A DNA stretch of 64,000 nt from Streptomyces galbus (GCF_005280195.1 NZ_SZPR01000009.1:62001-126000); one strand, 5' to 3'; shown: positions 53,005-62,821, counted from the stretch's first letter. A program made the numbers and translations. The notes: generated from the sequence alone by a model not told the origin.

Positions 53005-53054
53005 GGAGCCCGGTCGCTCTCCCGGGCCCGGTCCGGTCGGCGAGCCGCCGTTCC

Positions 53055-54407
53055 TCAGCCCGGTCCCCGGTCCGGCCCCGGGTCGCTGTCCGTGCTCCTG
53101 CCCGCGTCCGGGTCCGTGTCCACAGGTGGGTTGCGGTCCGTCCCCGCGGCCGATCCGGGCGGCGCGCCCGTCCGCAGCCTCGTCCAGAGGTGTCGCGCGC
53201 GCGTGGCGGCGCCCGGTCCCTGCCCGCGGGTCCGGTGGCCCTGCACCCGGGGGTCGTCGGCGACGGCGTACCGCTTCACGTACGCCCCGAGGAACGCCTG
53301 GAGCGTGGCGACCGCCGGGATGGCGATCAGCGCGCCGACCGCGCCGAGCAGCGCGGTGCCCGCGACCACGGAGCCGAAGGCGACGGCCGGGTGGATGTCC
53401 ACCGTCCTGGCCGTCAGCTTGGGCTGGAGCATGTAGTTCTCGAACTGCTGGTAGACCACGACGAAGATCAGCACCCACAGCGCGTACCAGGGATTGACCG
53501 TGAAGGCGATCAGCATGGGCAGCGCGCCCGCGAGGTAGGTGCCGATGGTCGGGATGAACTGGGAGACCACACCCACCCACACACCGAGCACGGGCGCGTA
53601 CGGGATGCCGAGGGCCTGGAACAGTACGTAGTGGGCGACCCCCGAGACCAGCGCCATCAGGCCGCGCGAGTACAGGTACCCGCCGGTCTTGTCGACAGCG
53701 ATCTCCCAGGCGCGCAGCACCTCGGCCTGCCGGGCCGGCGGCAGCACGGAGCACAGGGCGCGCCGCAGCCGCGGCCCGTCGGCGGCGAAGTAGAAGGCGA
53801 ACAGCGCGATCGTCAGCAGCTGGAAGAGCCCGCCGAGGACCTGGGTCGACACGTCCAGCACGCCCGCCGCGCTGTTCTGCGCGTACTTCTTCAGCCACTG
53901 CGAGTGCAGCAGCCCTTCCTGGATGTCGACGCGCCTGAGGTGGGTGTGGAACGTGTCGTTGACCCAGCTGATGACCGAGTCCAGGTAGTCCGGGAAGCCC
54001 TCGACCAGCTTGATGATCTGCCCGGCGAGCATCGACCCGAGCAGGGTGAAGAACCCGGCCAGGACGACGAACAGGCCGAAGAAGACGATGAAGGTGGCGA
54101 GCCCTCTGCGCATGCCGTAGGAGGCCATCCGGCTGACCGCGGGTTCGACCGCAAGCGCCAGGAAGAACGCGATGAGGATGTTGATCAGCAGACCGAGGAC
54201 CTGGTGGAAAGCCCAGGTGCCGAGCTGGAACAACGCGAAGAGGGCGAGCGCGAGGACCATCGCGCGCGGGAGCCAGCGGGGCATGCGCGCGACCGGCGCG
54301 GCCGCGCCGTCGGCCGGTCCGGCCGGGGGCGTCTCCCCGGGCGCGGAGGGGTGCCGGGCGACCTGCCCGGACTCGTCAGTGGGTGCCACGGACCAAGTCT
54401 CGCCCAC
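53055..54407 (-). CDS. AI-2E (PerM/YhhT) family transporter
   Basis: A 450-residue membrane protein with about eight helices and the family C-terminal core GVWVGVVSQFIPTIGTYLAGALPMLIAF, QQFENYMLQPKLTARTVDIHPAVAFGSVVAG and ALIAIPAVATLQAFL. The C-terminal 70 residues are Arg/Gly then Asp/Pro-rich. Family members export AI-2-like or other solutes, or exchange ions; no substrate can be assigned. The GTG at 54407 was chosen; a GTG at 54389 is an alternative. It is near recA in many Streptomyces. Confidence 0.9.
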   Translation of the reverse strand: MGETWSVAPTDESGQVARHPSAPGETPPAGPADGAAAPVARMPRWLPRAMVLALALFALFQLGTWAFHQVLGLLINILIAFFLALAVEPAVSRMASYGMRRGLATFIVFFGLFVVLAGFFTLLGSMLAGQIIKLVEGFPDYLDSVISWVNDTFHTHLRRVDIQEGLLHSQWLKKYAQNSAAGVLDVSTQVLGGLFQLLTIALFAFYFAADGPRLRRALCSVLPPARQAEVLRAWEIAVDKTGGYLYSRGLMALVSGVAHYVLFQALGIPYAPVLGVWVGVVSQFIPTIGTYLAGALPMLIAFTVNPWYALWVLIFVVVYQQFENYMLQPKLTARTVDIHPAVAFGSVVAGTALLGAVGALIAIPAVATLQAFLGAYVKRYAVADDPRVQGHRTRGQGPGAATRARHLWTRLRTGAPPGSAAGTDRNPPVDTDPDAGRSTDSDPGPDRGPG

Positions 54408-54449
54408 GCCACCGACAATCGAGCGCCCCCCTCGGGTCTTCGTTACCGA

Positions 54450-54644
54450 TCAGCGCTTCTCCAGGGGCACGTTCATCACGTCGCAGACCACGCGCCACAC
54501 GTCCTTCGCGTCCCAGCCGGCCGCCAGCGCCTCCTGCACCGTGCGTCCGCCCAGTTCCGACATCACGTGGTCGCGCGCGAAGGTCTCGGCGTACCCGGCA
54601 CCGAAGTGCTCCGCCATCCGCTCCCAGAAAACCGTCAACCGCAT
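54450..54644 (-). CDS. DUF3046 protein
   Basis: A 64-residue protein, MRLTVFWERMAEHFGAGYAE at the start and ending VCDVMNVPLEKR. This matches DUF3046, a small actinobacterial family whose gene lies next to recA/recX in mycobacteria (Rv2738c) as well. The function is unknown; the constant proximity to recA is its only clue. It starts at the ATG at 54644 and is followed 42 bp on by the AI-2E gene. Confidence 0.88.
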   Translation of the reverse strand: MRLTVFWERMAEHFGAGYAETFARDHVMSELGGRTVQEALAAGWDAKDVWRVVCDVMNVPLEKR

Positions 54645-54723
54645 GATCCCAGTATCCCGCCCGCGAGGGTGGCCCCGGCCGGTGCCGCCTGCGGAGACCG
54701 CTTTCCGTCCTACGGTCTGACCC

Positions 54724-55668
54724 ATGGCCGACACCGGAGCACCCCCACTCCCCCCGACGCCCCCGGCGCAGTCCCCGCTCTTCCGCGCCGAGCACTTCGT
54801 CTGGCTCACCGCACGCGTACTGGAACAGCGCCTCTTCGCCAACCGCTTCCTGAACGGCGCCGCCGACCCCGTGGAGACCGCGCTGGAGGCCTACCGCAAC
54901 GAGGACGGCGGCTACGGCCACGCGCTGGAGCCCGACCTGCGCGGCCCCGTCAGCCAGCCCCTGCACACCGCGCACGCCCTGCGCGTCCTGGACGCCGTCG
55001 GCCGCTGCGGCGGACAGCGCGTGCAGCGCGTGTGCCGCTACCTGACGTCCGTCTCCACGGCCGACGGCGCCCTGCCGGCGATCCATCCCAGCCAGCGCGG
55101 CTATCCCGTGGCGCCGTTCGTCCCGGTCGTCGACGACCCGCCGGGCGCACTCCTGTCGACCGGGCCCGTGGTGGGCGTGCTGCACGGCAACGAGGTGTGG
55201 CACGCCTGGCTGTTCCGGGCGACCGACTTCTGCTGGCAGGCGGTCGAGTCGCTGGGGACGACCCACCCGTACGAGGTGGAGGCCGCCGTGGCCTTCCTCG
55301 ACACCGCGCCCGACCGCCCCCGCGCGCAGGCGGCCGCCGACCGGCTGGGCCGCCTGGTGCGCGAGCAGCGGCTCGCCGCGCTCGATCCGGACGACCTGGA
55401 GGCGTACCCGGTCGCACCGGGCTACGCCCCCGCCGAGCACCACTTCCCGCACGACTTCGCCCGGACCCCGCACTCGCTCGCGCGCGCCTGGTTCAGCGAC
55501 GGCGAGATGGCCCGCTCCCTGGACCACCTGGCCGCCGAGCAGCAGGAGGACGGCGGCTGGCCGATCCGCTGGCGCACCTGGGGCGCCGCCCCCGCCCTGG
55601 AGGCGCGCGCCCTGGTGACCATCGACGCCCTGAGCACCCTGCGGGCATACGGGAGGCCGATCGGCTGA
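54724..55668 (+). CDS. Alpha/alpha-toroid (prenyltransferase/squalene-oxidase repeat)-like protein
   Basis: A 314-residue soluble protein. It contains QW-like repeats: TALEAYRNEDGGYGHALEPD near residue 60, VCRYLTSVSTADGALPAIHP near 105, and LDHLAAEQQEDGGWPIRWRTWG near 270. Together these suggest the alpha/alpha-toroid fold of terpene cyclases and protein prenyltransferases. The DxDD catalytic motif of class II cyclases is not seen, so it may bind rather than cyclise a substrate. No terpenoid gene is nearby. It is divergent from DUF3046. Confidence 0.8.
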   Translation: MADTGAPPLPPTPPAQSPLFRAEHFVWLTARVLEQRLFANRFLNGAADPVETALEAYRNEDGGYGHALEPDLRGPVSQPLHTAHALRVLDAVGRCGGQRVQRVCRYLTSVSTADGALPAIHPSQRGYPVAPFVPVVDDPPGALLSTGPVVGVLHGNEVWHAWLFRATDFCWQAVESLGTTHPYEVEAAVAFLDTAPDRPRAQAAADRLGRLVREQRLAALDPDDLEAYPVAPGYAPAEHHFPHDFARTPHSLARAWFSDGEMARSLDHLAAEQQEDGGWPIRWRTWGAAPALEARALVTIDALSTLRAYGRPIG

Positions 55669-55708
55669 CGGGCGGGCGCCCCGGCACGCGCGCGTACCTC
55701 GCTCCCGC

Positions 55709-56017
55709 TCAGCCGCCCAGGGCCCGGACCCCCGCCGTCACCACCACGGCCGCCGCGACGACCAGCAGGAACGGTGCCCGCAGCACGACGGCCACGGCGG
55801 CCGCGGCGAGCCCGGCGGCGCGGGCGTCCAGCACCAGCGTGTGGCCGTCGGCGAAGGTCTGCTGGGCCGTGAGGGCGGCCAGGAGCGCCACGGGCAGCAG
55901 GGCGGCGAGCCTGCGGACGACCGGCCGTTCCAGGACTCCGGCGGGCACCAGGAGCCCGGCCAGCTTGACGACGTAGCAGCCGATCGCGGTCGCGCCGATG
56001 GCGATCCAGGTGTTCAC
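55709..56017 (-). CDS. AzlD-domain branched-chain amino acid exporter subunit
   Basis: A 102-residue protein of four hydrophobic helices starting VNTWIAIGATAIGCYVVKLAG, the AzlD pattern. With AzlC it forms a branched-chain amino acid (or azaleucine/methionine) exporter. The GTG start overlaps the AzlC stop by four bases (GTGA), indicating coupled translation and equal stoichiometry. Confidence 0.92.
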   Translation of the reverse strand: MNTWIAIGATAIGCYVVKLAGLLVPAGVLERPVVRRLAALLPVALLAALTAQQTFADGHTLVLDARAAGLAAAAVAVVLRAPFLLVVAAAVVVTAGVRALGG

Positions 56018-56820
56018 CGCTGGTCCCCGTCCTCGTCGTCGTGTGCCTCCGCCGCCTGCGCGTGCGGCCCCTGTCCTCCTTGCGGGTCCACGGCGTCGCC
56101 CGGGAGGCGGCGCTCCCGGGCCGCGCCGTCCCCGCCCCGGCGCATGCCCTGCGCCCACAGCACCGCCGGTGCCGCCAGGGCCGCGACCAGGACGGGCACG
56201 CCCGCCGGCAGGACGGGCAGCAGACCGAGGCCGAGCAGGACGGCGCAGCCGGCCACCGTCCGCTCGGTGCCGGACTTCAGCATGGGCGCGAGCAGCGCCA
56301 GGAAGACCGCGGGGCCCGCCGCGTCGAGCCCCCACGCGTCCGTGTCGCCGATGGCCTCCGCACCCAGGGCGCCCAGCAGCGTGGTGAGGTTCCACAGCAC
56401 GTAGAGGGTGAGCCCGGTCACGGCGAAGCCGATCCGCACGCCCCGCCGGTCGGTCTGTGCCAGCGCCACGGCCGTCGTCTCGTCGATGACCCACTGCGCG
56501 GCGAACGGGCGCAGCACGCGCGGCAGCGCCAGCAACTGGGACAGGCGCAGCCCGTAGAACGCGTTGCGCACGCCCAGGAAGAAGGCACCCGCGGCCGCCG
56601 TGAGCGGGTTGCCGCCCGCCGCGAGCGCCCCCACGAGGGCGAACTGGGAGGCGCCGGTGAACACCAGCAGGCTCAGCGCGCAGGTCTGCCACACCGAGAG
56701 TCCGCTGCCCGCCGAGGTCACCCCGAAGGCGAACCCCGACAGTCCCACGGCGATGCCCACCCCCAGGGCGTCCCGTACGACGGCCCGGTCCGGCCGTCGC
56801 GCGCCGTCGGGTCCTGTCAC
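56014..56820 (-). CDS. AzlC family branched-chain amino acid permease
   Basis: A 268-residue membrane protein. DALGVGIAVGLSGFAFGVTSAGSGLSVWQTCALSLLVFTGASQFALVGALAAGG and FFLGVRNAFYGLRLSQLL are hallmark AzlC segments. The GTG at 56820 overlaps the AraC stop (GTGA), favouring this start over the GTG at 56853. A charged His/Glu/Asp-rich tail ends the protein. It is in a three-gene coupled unit: AraC regulator, AzlC, AzlD. Confidence 0.92.
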   Translation of the reverse strand: MTGPDGARRPDRAVVRDALGVGIAVGLSGFAFGVTSAGSGLSVWQTCALSLLVFTGASQFALVGALAAGGNPLTAAAGAFFLGVRNAFYGLRLSQLLALPRVLRPFAAQWVIDETTAVALAQTDRRGVRIGFAVTGLTLYVLWNLTTLLGALGAEAIGDTDAWGLDAAGPAVFLALLAPMLKSGTERTVAGCAVLLGLGLLPVLPAGVPVLVAALAAPAVLWAQGMRRGGDGAARERRLPGDAVDPQGGQGPHAQAAEAHDDEDGDQR

Positions 56821-57758
56821 GTCCGTGTCCGCGAGTGCTGTTCGTTCTCCCACGCGTCCGACGGTAGGAGCAGCCGCGCCGCGGTGTCTTGTACGTTCTT
56901 GCGCCCGCCGCCCCCTTGGTCCTCCGGCTCGCCCCGGCCCGAGCGCTCCCGCCGGTACGCGCCCGGCGGTACGCCCACGATGCGGGTGAAGTGGCGGTTG
57001 AGGTGGGGCTGGTCGGTGAAGCCGACGGCCACGGCGGCCTCGGCCGGGGCGGTCCCGGCGTCCAGCATCCGCCGGGCCCGCCGCACCCGCGCGTCGGTGA
57101 GCCACGCGTGCGGCGGCATGCCGTAGGCGTCCCGGAAGGCGCGCAGCAGGGCGAACGGACCGGTGCCCAGGTCGGCGGCCAGCCTGTCGAGGGTCGGCGG
57201 CTCGGCGAGCCGTTCCTCCAGCACGGTCCGCGCGCGTGCCGCGAGGCGGGCACCGGCGGTGCGCACCGGCCGGGCCGGCAGCGAGCCGCCGTTCAGCCGG
57301 AGCAGGCGGGTCACGGCCACCCGCAGCAGTGTGTCGGCGGCCAGCGCGTTGCCCTCGTCGGCGGCCCGGAGCACCTTGTGCACGAGCGCACCCGCGTAGG
57401 GGTCGACGAGCACCGGGCTGACGAACGCGGGCGTGCCCCGCAGCGTCGTCGTCTCGGCCGCTATCGCCGCGACCACCTCGGGCGACGGGTACACCGCCCC
57501 GTACCGCCACCCCTCGGGCACCCCGGCCCGCCCGGTGTGCGGGGTGTCCGGGTTGACCAGAGCGAGGGCGCCGGGCCCGGCGTACTGCTCCGCGCCGCCG
57601 TGGCGGAAGACCTCCACGCCGTCGGCGATGGCGGCGATCACGAACTCCTCGTGGGTGTGCCGCACGAACGCCTTGCGGACGTACCGCGCCCGCAGCAGGT
57701 CGACGCCGGGCAGCTCCTCGTACCGCCAGTGCCGTGCCCGCTCGCCCGAACCCGCCAT
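56817..57758 (-). CDS. AraC family regulator of the azlCD-like exporter
   Basis: A 313-residue regulator. The N-terminal cupin domain (FVRHTHEEFVIAAIADGVEVFRHGG...GALALVNPDTPHTG) senses a ligand. The C-terminal double helix-turn-helix reads PTLDRLAADLGTGPFALLRAFRDAYGMPPHAWLTDARVRRARRMLDAGTAPAEAAVAVGFTDQPHLNRHFTRIVGVPPGAYRR. Because its stop overlaps the exporter start, it probably controls amino acid export in response to ligand. It is divergent from lhr, with about 90 bp between the starts. Confidence 0.93.
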   Translation of the reverse strand: MAGSGERARHWRYEELPGVDLLRARYVRKAFVRHTHEEFVIAAIADGVEVFRHGGAEQYAGPGALALVNPDTPHTGRAGVPEGWRYGAVYPSPEVVAAIAAETTTLRGTPAFVSPVLVDPYAGALVHKVLRAADEGNALAADTLLRVAVTRLLRLNGGSLPARPVRTAGARLAARARTVLEERLAEPPTLDRLAADLGTGPFALLRAFRDAYGMPPHAWLTDARVRRARRMLDAGTAPAEAAVAVGFTDQPHLNRHFTRIVGVPPGAYRRERSGRGEPEDQGGGGRKNVQDTAARLLLPSDAWENEQHSRTRT

Positions 57759-57850
57759 GCCCCCATTCTCCGTCCCGCCGACCGTCGCTCGGGGCCGCGC
57801 CGTCCGCGCAGCTCAGGACCATTGTCAGTGGCCGGGTGCAGGATGGACGC

Positions 57851-60800
57851 ATGGTCAGCTCCGCACACCGGGCCCTCGACGGCTTCTCCCCCGCGACCCG
57901 CGGCTGGTTCACGGGGGCGTTCTCCGCGCCCACCGCGGCCCAGGCGGGCGCGTGGCGGGCCATCGGTGAGGGCTCGGACGTGCTGGTGGTGGCCCCGACC
58001 GGCTCCGGCAAGACCCTGGCGGCCTTCCTCGCCGCGCTGGACCAGCTCGCCTCCACGCCCCCGCCGGCCGACCCGAAGAAGCGCTGCCGCGTGCTGTACG
58101 TGTCCCCGCTGAAGGCCCTCGCGGTGGACGTGGAGCGCAACCTCCGCAGCCCCCTGACCGGCATCCGCCAGGAGTCGGTGCGCCTGGGCCTGCCCGAGCC
58201 CGAGGTGAAGGTGGGCATCCGCTCCGGTGACACCCCGCCCGCCGAGCGCCGCGCGCTGTCCACGCGCCCGCCGGACATCCTGATCACCACGCCGGAGTCG
58301 CTGTTCCTGATGCTGACGTCGGCCACGCGCGACGCGCTGACCGGCGTGGAGACGGTCATCCTGGACGAGGTGCACGCGGTCGCGGGCACCAAGCGCGGGG
58401 CGCACCTGGCGCTGTCCCTGGAGCGGCTGGACGAGCTGTTGCCGAAGCCGGCCCGCCGCATCGGCCTGTCGGCGACGGTCCGCCCGGTCGACGAGGTCGC
58501 CCGGTACCTCTCGCCGCGCCGCAAGGTGGAGATCGTCCAGCCGGAGTCCGGCAAGGAGTTCGACCTGTCGGTCGTCGTGCCCGTGGAGGACCTCGCCGAG
58601 CTGGGCGGCTCCCCGGTGGCCGACGGCTCGGAGGGCGCCGAGCGCCCCTCGATCTGGCCGCACGTCGAGGAGCGGATCACCGACCTGGTCCAGTCCCACC
58701 GCTCCACGATCGTCTTCGCGAACTCGCGGCGCCTGGCGGAACGGCTGTGCAACCGGCTGAACGAGATCGCCTACGAGCGCGCCACCGGCGAGCCCCTGGA
58801 CGAGCACCACGCCCCGGCCGAGCTGATGGGCGGCTCGGGCGCCGCCCAGGGCGCCCCGCCGGTCATCGCGCGCGCCCACCACGGGTCGGTCTCCAAGGAG
58901 CAGCGGGCCCTGGTGGAGGAGGACCTGAAGGCGGGCCGTCTGCCCGCCGTGGTCGCCACGTCCAGCCTGGAACTGGGCATCGACATGGGCGCCGTCGACC
59001 TCGTCGTGCAGGTCGAGTCCCCGCCGTCGGTCGCCTCCGGCCTGCAGCGCGTGGGCCGCGCCGGCCACCAGGTGGGCGCGGTCTCCACGGGCGTGGTCTT
59101 CCCGAAGTACCGGGGCGACCTGGTCCAGGCGGCCGTCGTCACCGAGCGGATGCGCCAGGGTGCGATCGAGTCCCTGCGCGTCCCCGCCAATCCGCTGGAC
59201 GTCCTGGCCCAGCAGCTGGTCGCGATGACCTCGATGGACACCTGGCAGGTGGACGACCTGCTGGCGATGGTCCGCCGGGCCGCGCCGTTCGCCTCGCTGC
59301 CGGAGTCGGCGTTCACCGCGACCCTCGACATGCTCGCCGGCCGCTACCCGTCGGACGCGTTCGCCGAGCTGCGCCCGCGCGTGGTGTGGGACCGGGTCAC
59401 CGGCACCGTGACCGGCCGCCCCGGCGCGCAGCGCCTCGCCGTCACCTCGGGCGGCACGATCCCCGACCGCGGTCTGTTCGGCGTCTTCCTCGCGGGCTCC
59501 GACCCGAAGAAGGGCGGCGGCCGGGTCGGTGAGCTGGACGAGGAGATGGTCTACGAGTCGCGCGTGGGCGACGTGTTCACGCTCGGCACCAGCTCCTGGC
59601 GCATCGAGGACATCACCCGCGACCGGGTGCTGGTCTCCCCCGCGCCCGGCGTGCCGGGACGGCTGCCCTTCTGGAAGGGCGACCAGCTCGGCCGCCCGCT
59701 GGAACTGGGCCGCGCCGTGGGCGCGTTCCTGCGCGAGGTGGGCTCGCTGTCCAAGGAGGACGCGCGGCTGCGCCTGCTCACCGCGGGCCTGGACGCGTGG
59801 GCCGCGGACAACGTGCTGACCTACCTCGACGAACAGCGCGAGGCCTGCGGCCACGTCCCCGACGACCGGACCATCGTGGTGGAGCGCTTCCGCGACGAAC
59901 TGGGCGACTGGCGCGTCGTCGTGCACTCCCCCTTCGGCGCCCAGGTCCACGCCCCCTGGGCTCTCGCCCTGAACGCGCGCCTCGCCGAGCGATACGGCAT
60001 GGACGCCCAGGTCATGCACGCCGACGACGGCATCGTGCTGCGCCTGCCCGACGCCGACCTGATGGGCCTGGACCTGCTCGACCAGGAGCCCAGGACGGCC
60101 GGCACGGAGTACGACGCCGACCAGGCCCCGGTCGGCGCCGCGGACGTCGTCTTCGACAAGGGCGAGGTCGACCAGGTCGTCACCGACCAGGTCGGCGGCT
60201 CGGCCCTGTTCGCCTCCCGCTTCCGTGAGTGCGCCGCCCGCGCGCTGCTGCTGCCGCGCCGCAACCCCGGCCGGCGCACCCCGCTGTGGCAGCAGCGCCA
60301 GCGGGCCGCGCAACTGCTGGAGGTGGCGAGCGAGTTCGGCTCGTTCCCCATCGTCCTGGAGGCCGTCCGCGAGTGCCTGCAGGACGTGTTCGACGTCCCC
60401 GGGCTCGTGGAGCTGATGGGCGACCTGGAGTCCCGCAAGGTCCGCCTGGTCGAGGTCACCACGCCCGAGCCGTCGCCCTTCGCCCGCTCCCTGCTCTTCG
60501 GCTACGTCGCCCAGTTCCTGTACGAGGGCGACTCCCCGCTCGCCGAGCGCCGCGCCGCCGCCCTGTCGCTGGACTCCCGGCTGCTCGCCGAACTGCTCGG
60601 CCAGGCGGAGCTGCGCGAGCTGCTCGACGCCGAGGTGCTGGCCGAGCTGGAGCAGGAGCTGCAGTGGCTCACCGAGGACCGTCGCATCAAGGACGCCGAG
60701 GGCGTCGCCGACCTGCTGCGCCTCCTCGGCCCGCTCACCGACGCGGAGCTGGCCGAGCGCGGCGCCGAGCCGCCGTGGGCGCCCGAGCTGGCCGCCGCCC

Positions 60801-62821
60801 GCCGCGCCATCAAGGTCCGCGTCGCCGGCGCCGACCACTGGGCCGCGATCGAGGACGCGGGCCGCCTGCGCGACGCCCTGGGCACCGCCCTGCCCGTCGG
60901 CGTCCCCGAGGCGTTCACCGAGCCGGTGAAGGACCCGCTGGGCGACCTCCTCGCGCGCTTCGCCCGCACGCACGGCCCGTTCACCTCGGCGCAGGCGGCC
61001 GCCCGCTTCGGCCTCGGCGTGGCGGTGACGGAGGGCGCCCTCCAGCGGCTCGCGGCGAGCGGCCGGGTCGTCCAGGGCGAGTTCCACCCGGCGGGGATCG
61101 GCCAGGAGTGGTGCGACGCGACCGTCCTGCGCCGGCTGCGCCGCCGCTCCCTGGCCGCGCTGCGGCACGAACTGGAGCCGGTACCGCCCGCCGCGCTCGC
61201 CCAGTTCCTCCCCCAGTGGCAGCACATCGGCACGGGGCACACGCTGCGCGGCGTCGACGGACTGGTGCGCGCCATCGAGCAGTTGCAGGGCGCGTCGGTC
61301 CCGGCGTCCGCCCTGGAGAAACTCGTCCTGCCCTCCCGCGTGACCGACTACGCCCCCGCGATGCTCGACGAACTCACCGCCGCGGGCGAGGTCGTGTGGG
61401 CGGGCGCGGGCTCCCTGCCCGGCAAGGACGGCTGGGTCTCCCTGTACCTGGCGGACGCCGCCCCGCTGCTCCTGCCCGCGCCGCACCCACTGGAGCTGAC
61501 CGCCCTGCACCAGTCGGTGCTCGACGCCCTCTCCGGCGGCTACGGCCTGTTCTTCCGCCAGATCGCCGACCAGGTCCGCGCCACCACGCACCCGGACGCC
61601 ACCGACCCCCACCTCGCCGACGCCCTGTGGGACCTGGCCTGGTCGGGCCGCCTCACCAACGACACCCTCGCGCCGATGCGCTCCCTGCTGGGCTCCGGCC
61701 GCACCGCGGGGTCCACGGCCCACCGCGCCAAGCGCGCGGTCCCGCGCGGCCGCTACGGCTCGCTGACGGCCGCCGCCCGCTCCGCCTCCCGGGGCGGCCC
61801 CCCGACGGTCGCGGGCCGCTGGTCACTGCTGCCGGCCCACGAGAGCGACCCCACGGTCCGCGCCCACGCCCTGGCCCGTTCGCTGCTCGACCGGCACGGC
61901 GTGGTGACCCGGGGCGCGGTCTCCGCCGAGGGCGTCGAAGGCGGCTTCTCGGCGACGTACCGCGTCCTGTCCGCCTTCGAGGACAGCGGCCAGGCCCGCC
62001 GCGGCTACGTCGTCGAGGGGCTCGGCGCCGCCCAGTTCGCGATGGACGGCGCGGTGGACCGCCTGCGCGCGGTGGCCAACGCGCGCGACCGCGGAGACGG
62101 CCGCGTGGACCCGACGGTCTTCGGCACGGTGGGCCCCGACGGCGGGGCGCCCACGGGAGCCACCGGCTTCGACGCGCCCGCCCCGTACGCCTCGCTCCCC
62201 GACTTCGCCGACGCCCCGGACGCGGACTTCCCGGACTTCGCGGCCACCCCCAGCGAGTGGATCTCCCCGCGCGACCTGTCCGACCCGGGCGCCGGCGGCC
62301 CGCGCGGCGGCTCGCCGAACCCGTACGCCGCCGCCTCCCGCGGCCGAGACGGCCAGAACCCCTACGGCCAGGGCGCGTACGGCCAGCGCTTCGCGCACCG
62401 GGGCGGCCGCCGTGACCCTTCCGCCTCGCGCGCGGTCGTCCTGGCCGCCGCCGACCCGGCGAACGCGTACGGCGCCGCCCTGGGCTGGCCGGAGCCCCCG
62501 ACGGGAGCGGGGCACAAACCGGGCCGCAAGGCCGGTTCCCTGGTGGTGCTGGTCGACGGCGAACTGACGCTCTACATGGAGCGCGGCGGCAAGACCCTGC
62601 TGGCCTGGCCCGCCACGGCGGACGGTGACACCGCCCCCGGTGACGACCCCAGACTGCAGATCGCGGCGGAAGCCCTCGCCACGGCGGCCCGCGCGGGTGC
62701 CCTGGGCACGGTCACCGTGGAGCGCGTCAACGGCGCCTCGGCCCTGACCTCCCCCCTCGGGACCCTGCTGGAGACGGCGGGCTTCATCGCGACCCCCAGA
62801 GGGCTGCGCCTGCGTGCCTGA
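57851..62821 (+). CDS. lhr: Lhr family ATP-dependent helicase
   Basis: A 1656-residue superfamily 2 helicase. Walker A is APTGSGKT at residues 48-55, DEVH at 172-175, and motif VI GLQRVGRAGHQVG. The Lhr-core winged-helix and the large Lhr-C-terminal part follow. Residues about 1415-1520 form a Gly/Pro/Asp/Tyr-rich low-complexity insert (DFADAPDADFPDFAAT..., NPYGQGAYGQR), making it longer than the ~1500-residue Mycobacterium and E. coli Lhr. It repairs crosslinks or unwinds RNA:DNA hybrids; it is next to a Nei glycosylase gene on the same strand. ATG start at 57851. Confidence 0.96.
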   Translation: MVSSAHRALDGFSPATRGWFTGAFSAPTAAQAGAWRAIGEGSDVLVVAPTGSGKTLAAFLAALDQLASTPPPADPKKRCRVLYVSPLKALAVDVERNLRSPLTGIRQESVRLGLPEPEVKVGIRSGDTPPAERRALSTRPPDILITTPESLFLMLTSATRDALTGVETVILDEVHAVAGTKRGAHLALSLERLDELLPKPARRIGLSATVRPVDEVARYLSPRRKVEIVQPESGKEFDLSVVVPVEDLAELGGSPVADGSEGAERPSIWPHVEERITDLVQSHRSTIVFANSRRLAERLCNRLNEIAYERATGEPLDEHHAPAELMGGSGAAQGAPPVIARAHHGSVSKEQRALVEEDLKAGRLPAVVATSSLELGIDMGAVDLVVQVESPPSVASGLQRVGRAGHQVGAVSTGVVFPKYRGDLVQAAVVTERMRQGAIESLRVPANPLDVLAQQLVAMTSMDTWQVDDLLAMVRRAAPFASLPESAFTATLDMLAGRYPSDAFAELRPRVVWDRVTGTVTGRPGAQRLAVTSGGTIPDRGLFGVFLAGSDPKKGGGRVGELDEEMVYESRVGDVFTLGTSSWRIEDITRDRVLVSPAPGVPGRLPFWKGDQLGRPLELGRAVGAFLREVGSLSKEDARLRLLTAGLDAWAADNVLTYLDEQREACGHVPDDRTIVVERFRDELGDWRVVVHSPFGAQVHAPWALALNARLAERYGMDAQVMHADDGIVLRLPDADLMGLDLLDQEPRTAGTEYDADQAPVGAADVVFDKGEVDQVVTDQVGGSALFASRFRECAARALLLPRRNPGRRTPLWQQRQRAAQLLEVASEFGSFPIVLEAVRECLQDVFDVPGLVELMGDLESRKVRLVEVTTPEPSPFARSLLFGYVAQFLYEGDSPLAERRAAALSLDSRLLAELLGQAELRELLDAEVLAELEQELQWLTEDRRIKDAEGVADLLRLLGPLTDAELAERGAEPPWAPELAAARRAIKVRVAGADHWAAIEDAGRLRDALGTALPVGVPEAFTEPVKDPLGDLLARFARTHGPFTSAQAAARFGLGVAVTEGALQRLAASGRVVQGEFHPAGIGQEWCDATVLRRLRRRSLAALRHELEPVPPAALAQFLPQWQHIGTGHTLRGVDGLVRAIEQLQGASVPASALEKLVLPSRVTDYAPAMLDELTAAGEVVWAGAGSLPGKDGWVSLYLADAAPLLLPAPHPLELTALHQSVLDALSGGYGLFFRQIADQVRATTHPDATDPHLADALWDLAWSGRLTNDTLAPMRSLLGSGRTAGSTAHRAKRAVPRGRYGSLTAAARSASRGGPPTVAGRWSLLPAHESDPTVRAHALARSLLDRHGVVTRGAVSAEGVEGGFSATYRVLSAFEDSGQARRGYVVEGLGAAQFAMDGAVDRLRAVANARDRGDGRVDPTVFGTVGPDGGAPTGATGFDAPAPYASLPDFADAPDADFPDFAATPSEWISPRDLSDPGAGGPRGGSPNPYAAASRGRDGQNPYGQGAYGQRFAHRGGRRDPSASRAVVLAAADPANAYGAALGWPEPPTGAGHKPGRKAGSLVVLVDGELTLYMERGGKTLLAWPATADGDTAPGDDPRLQIAAEALATAARAGALGTVTVERVNGASALTSPLGTLLETAGFIATPRGLRLRA

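Noticed and set aside
57638..61723. 1361-residue minus-strand open frame opposite lhr
   Set aside because: Gln/Gly/Arg/Val-rich shadow of lhr codon bias; the motifs of lhr on the plus strand are complete.
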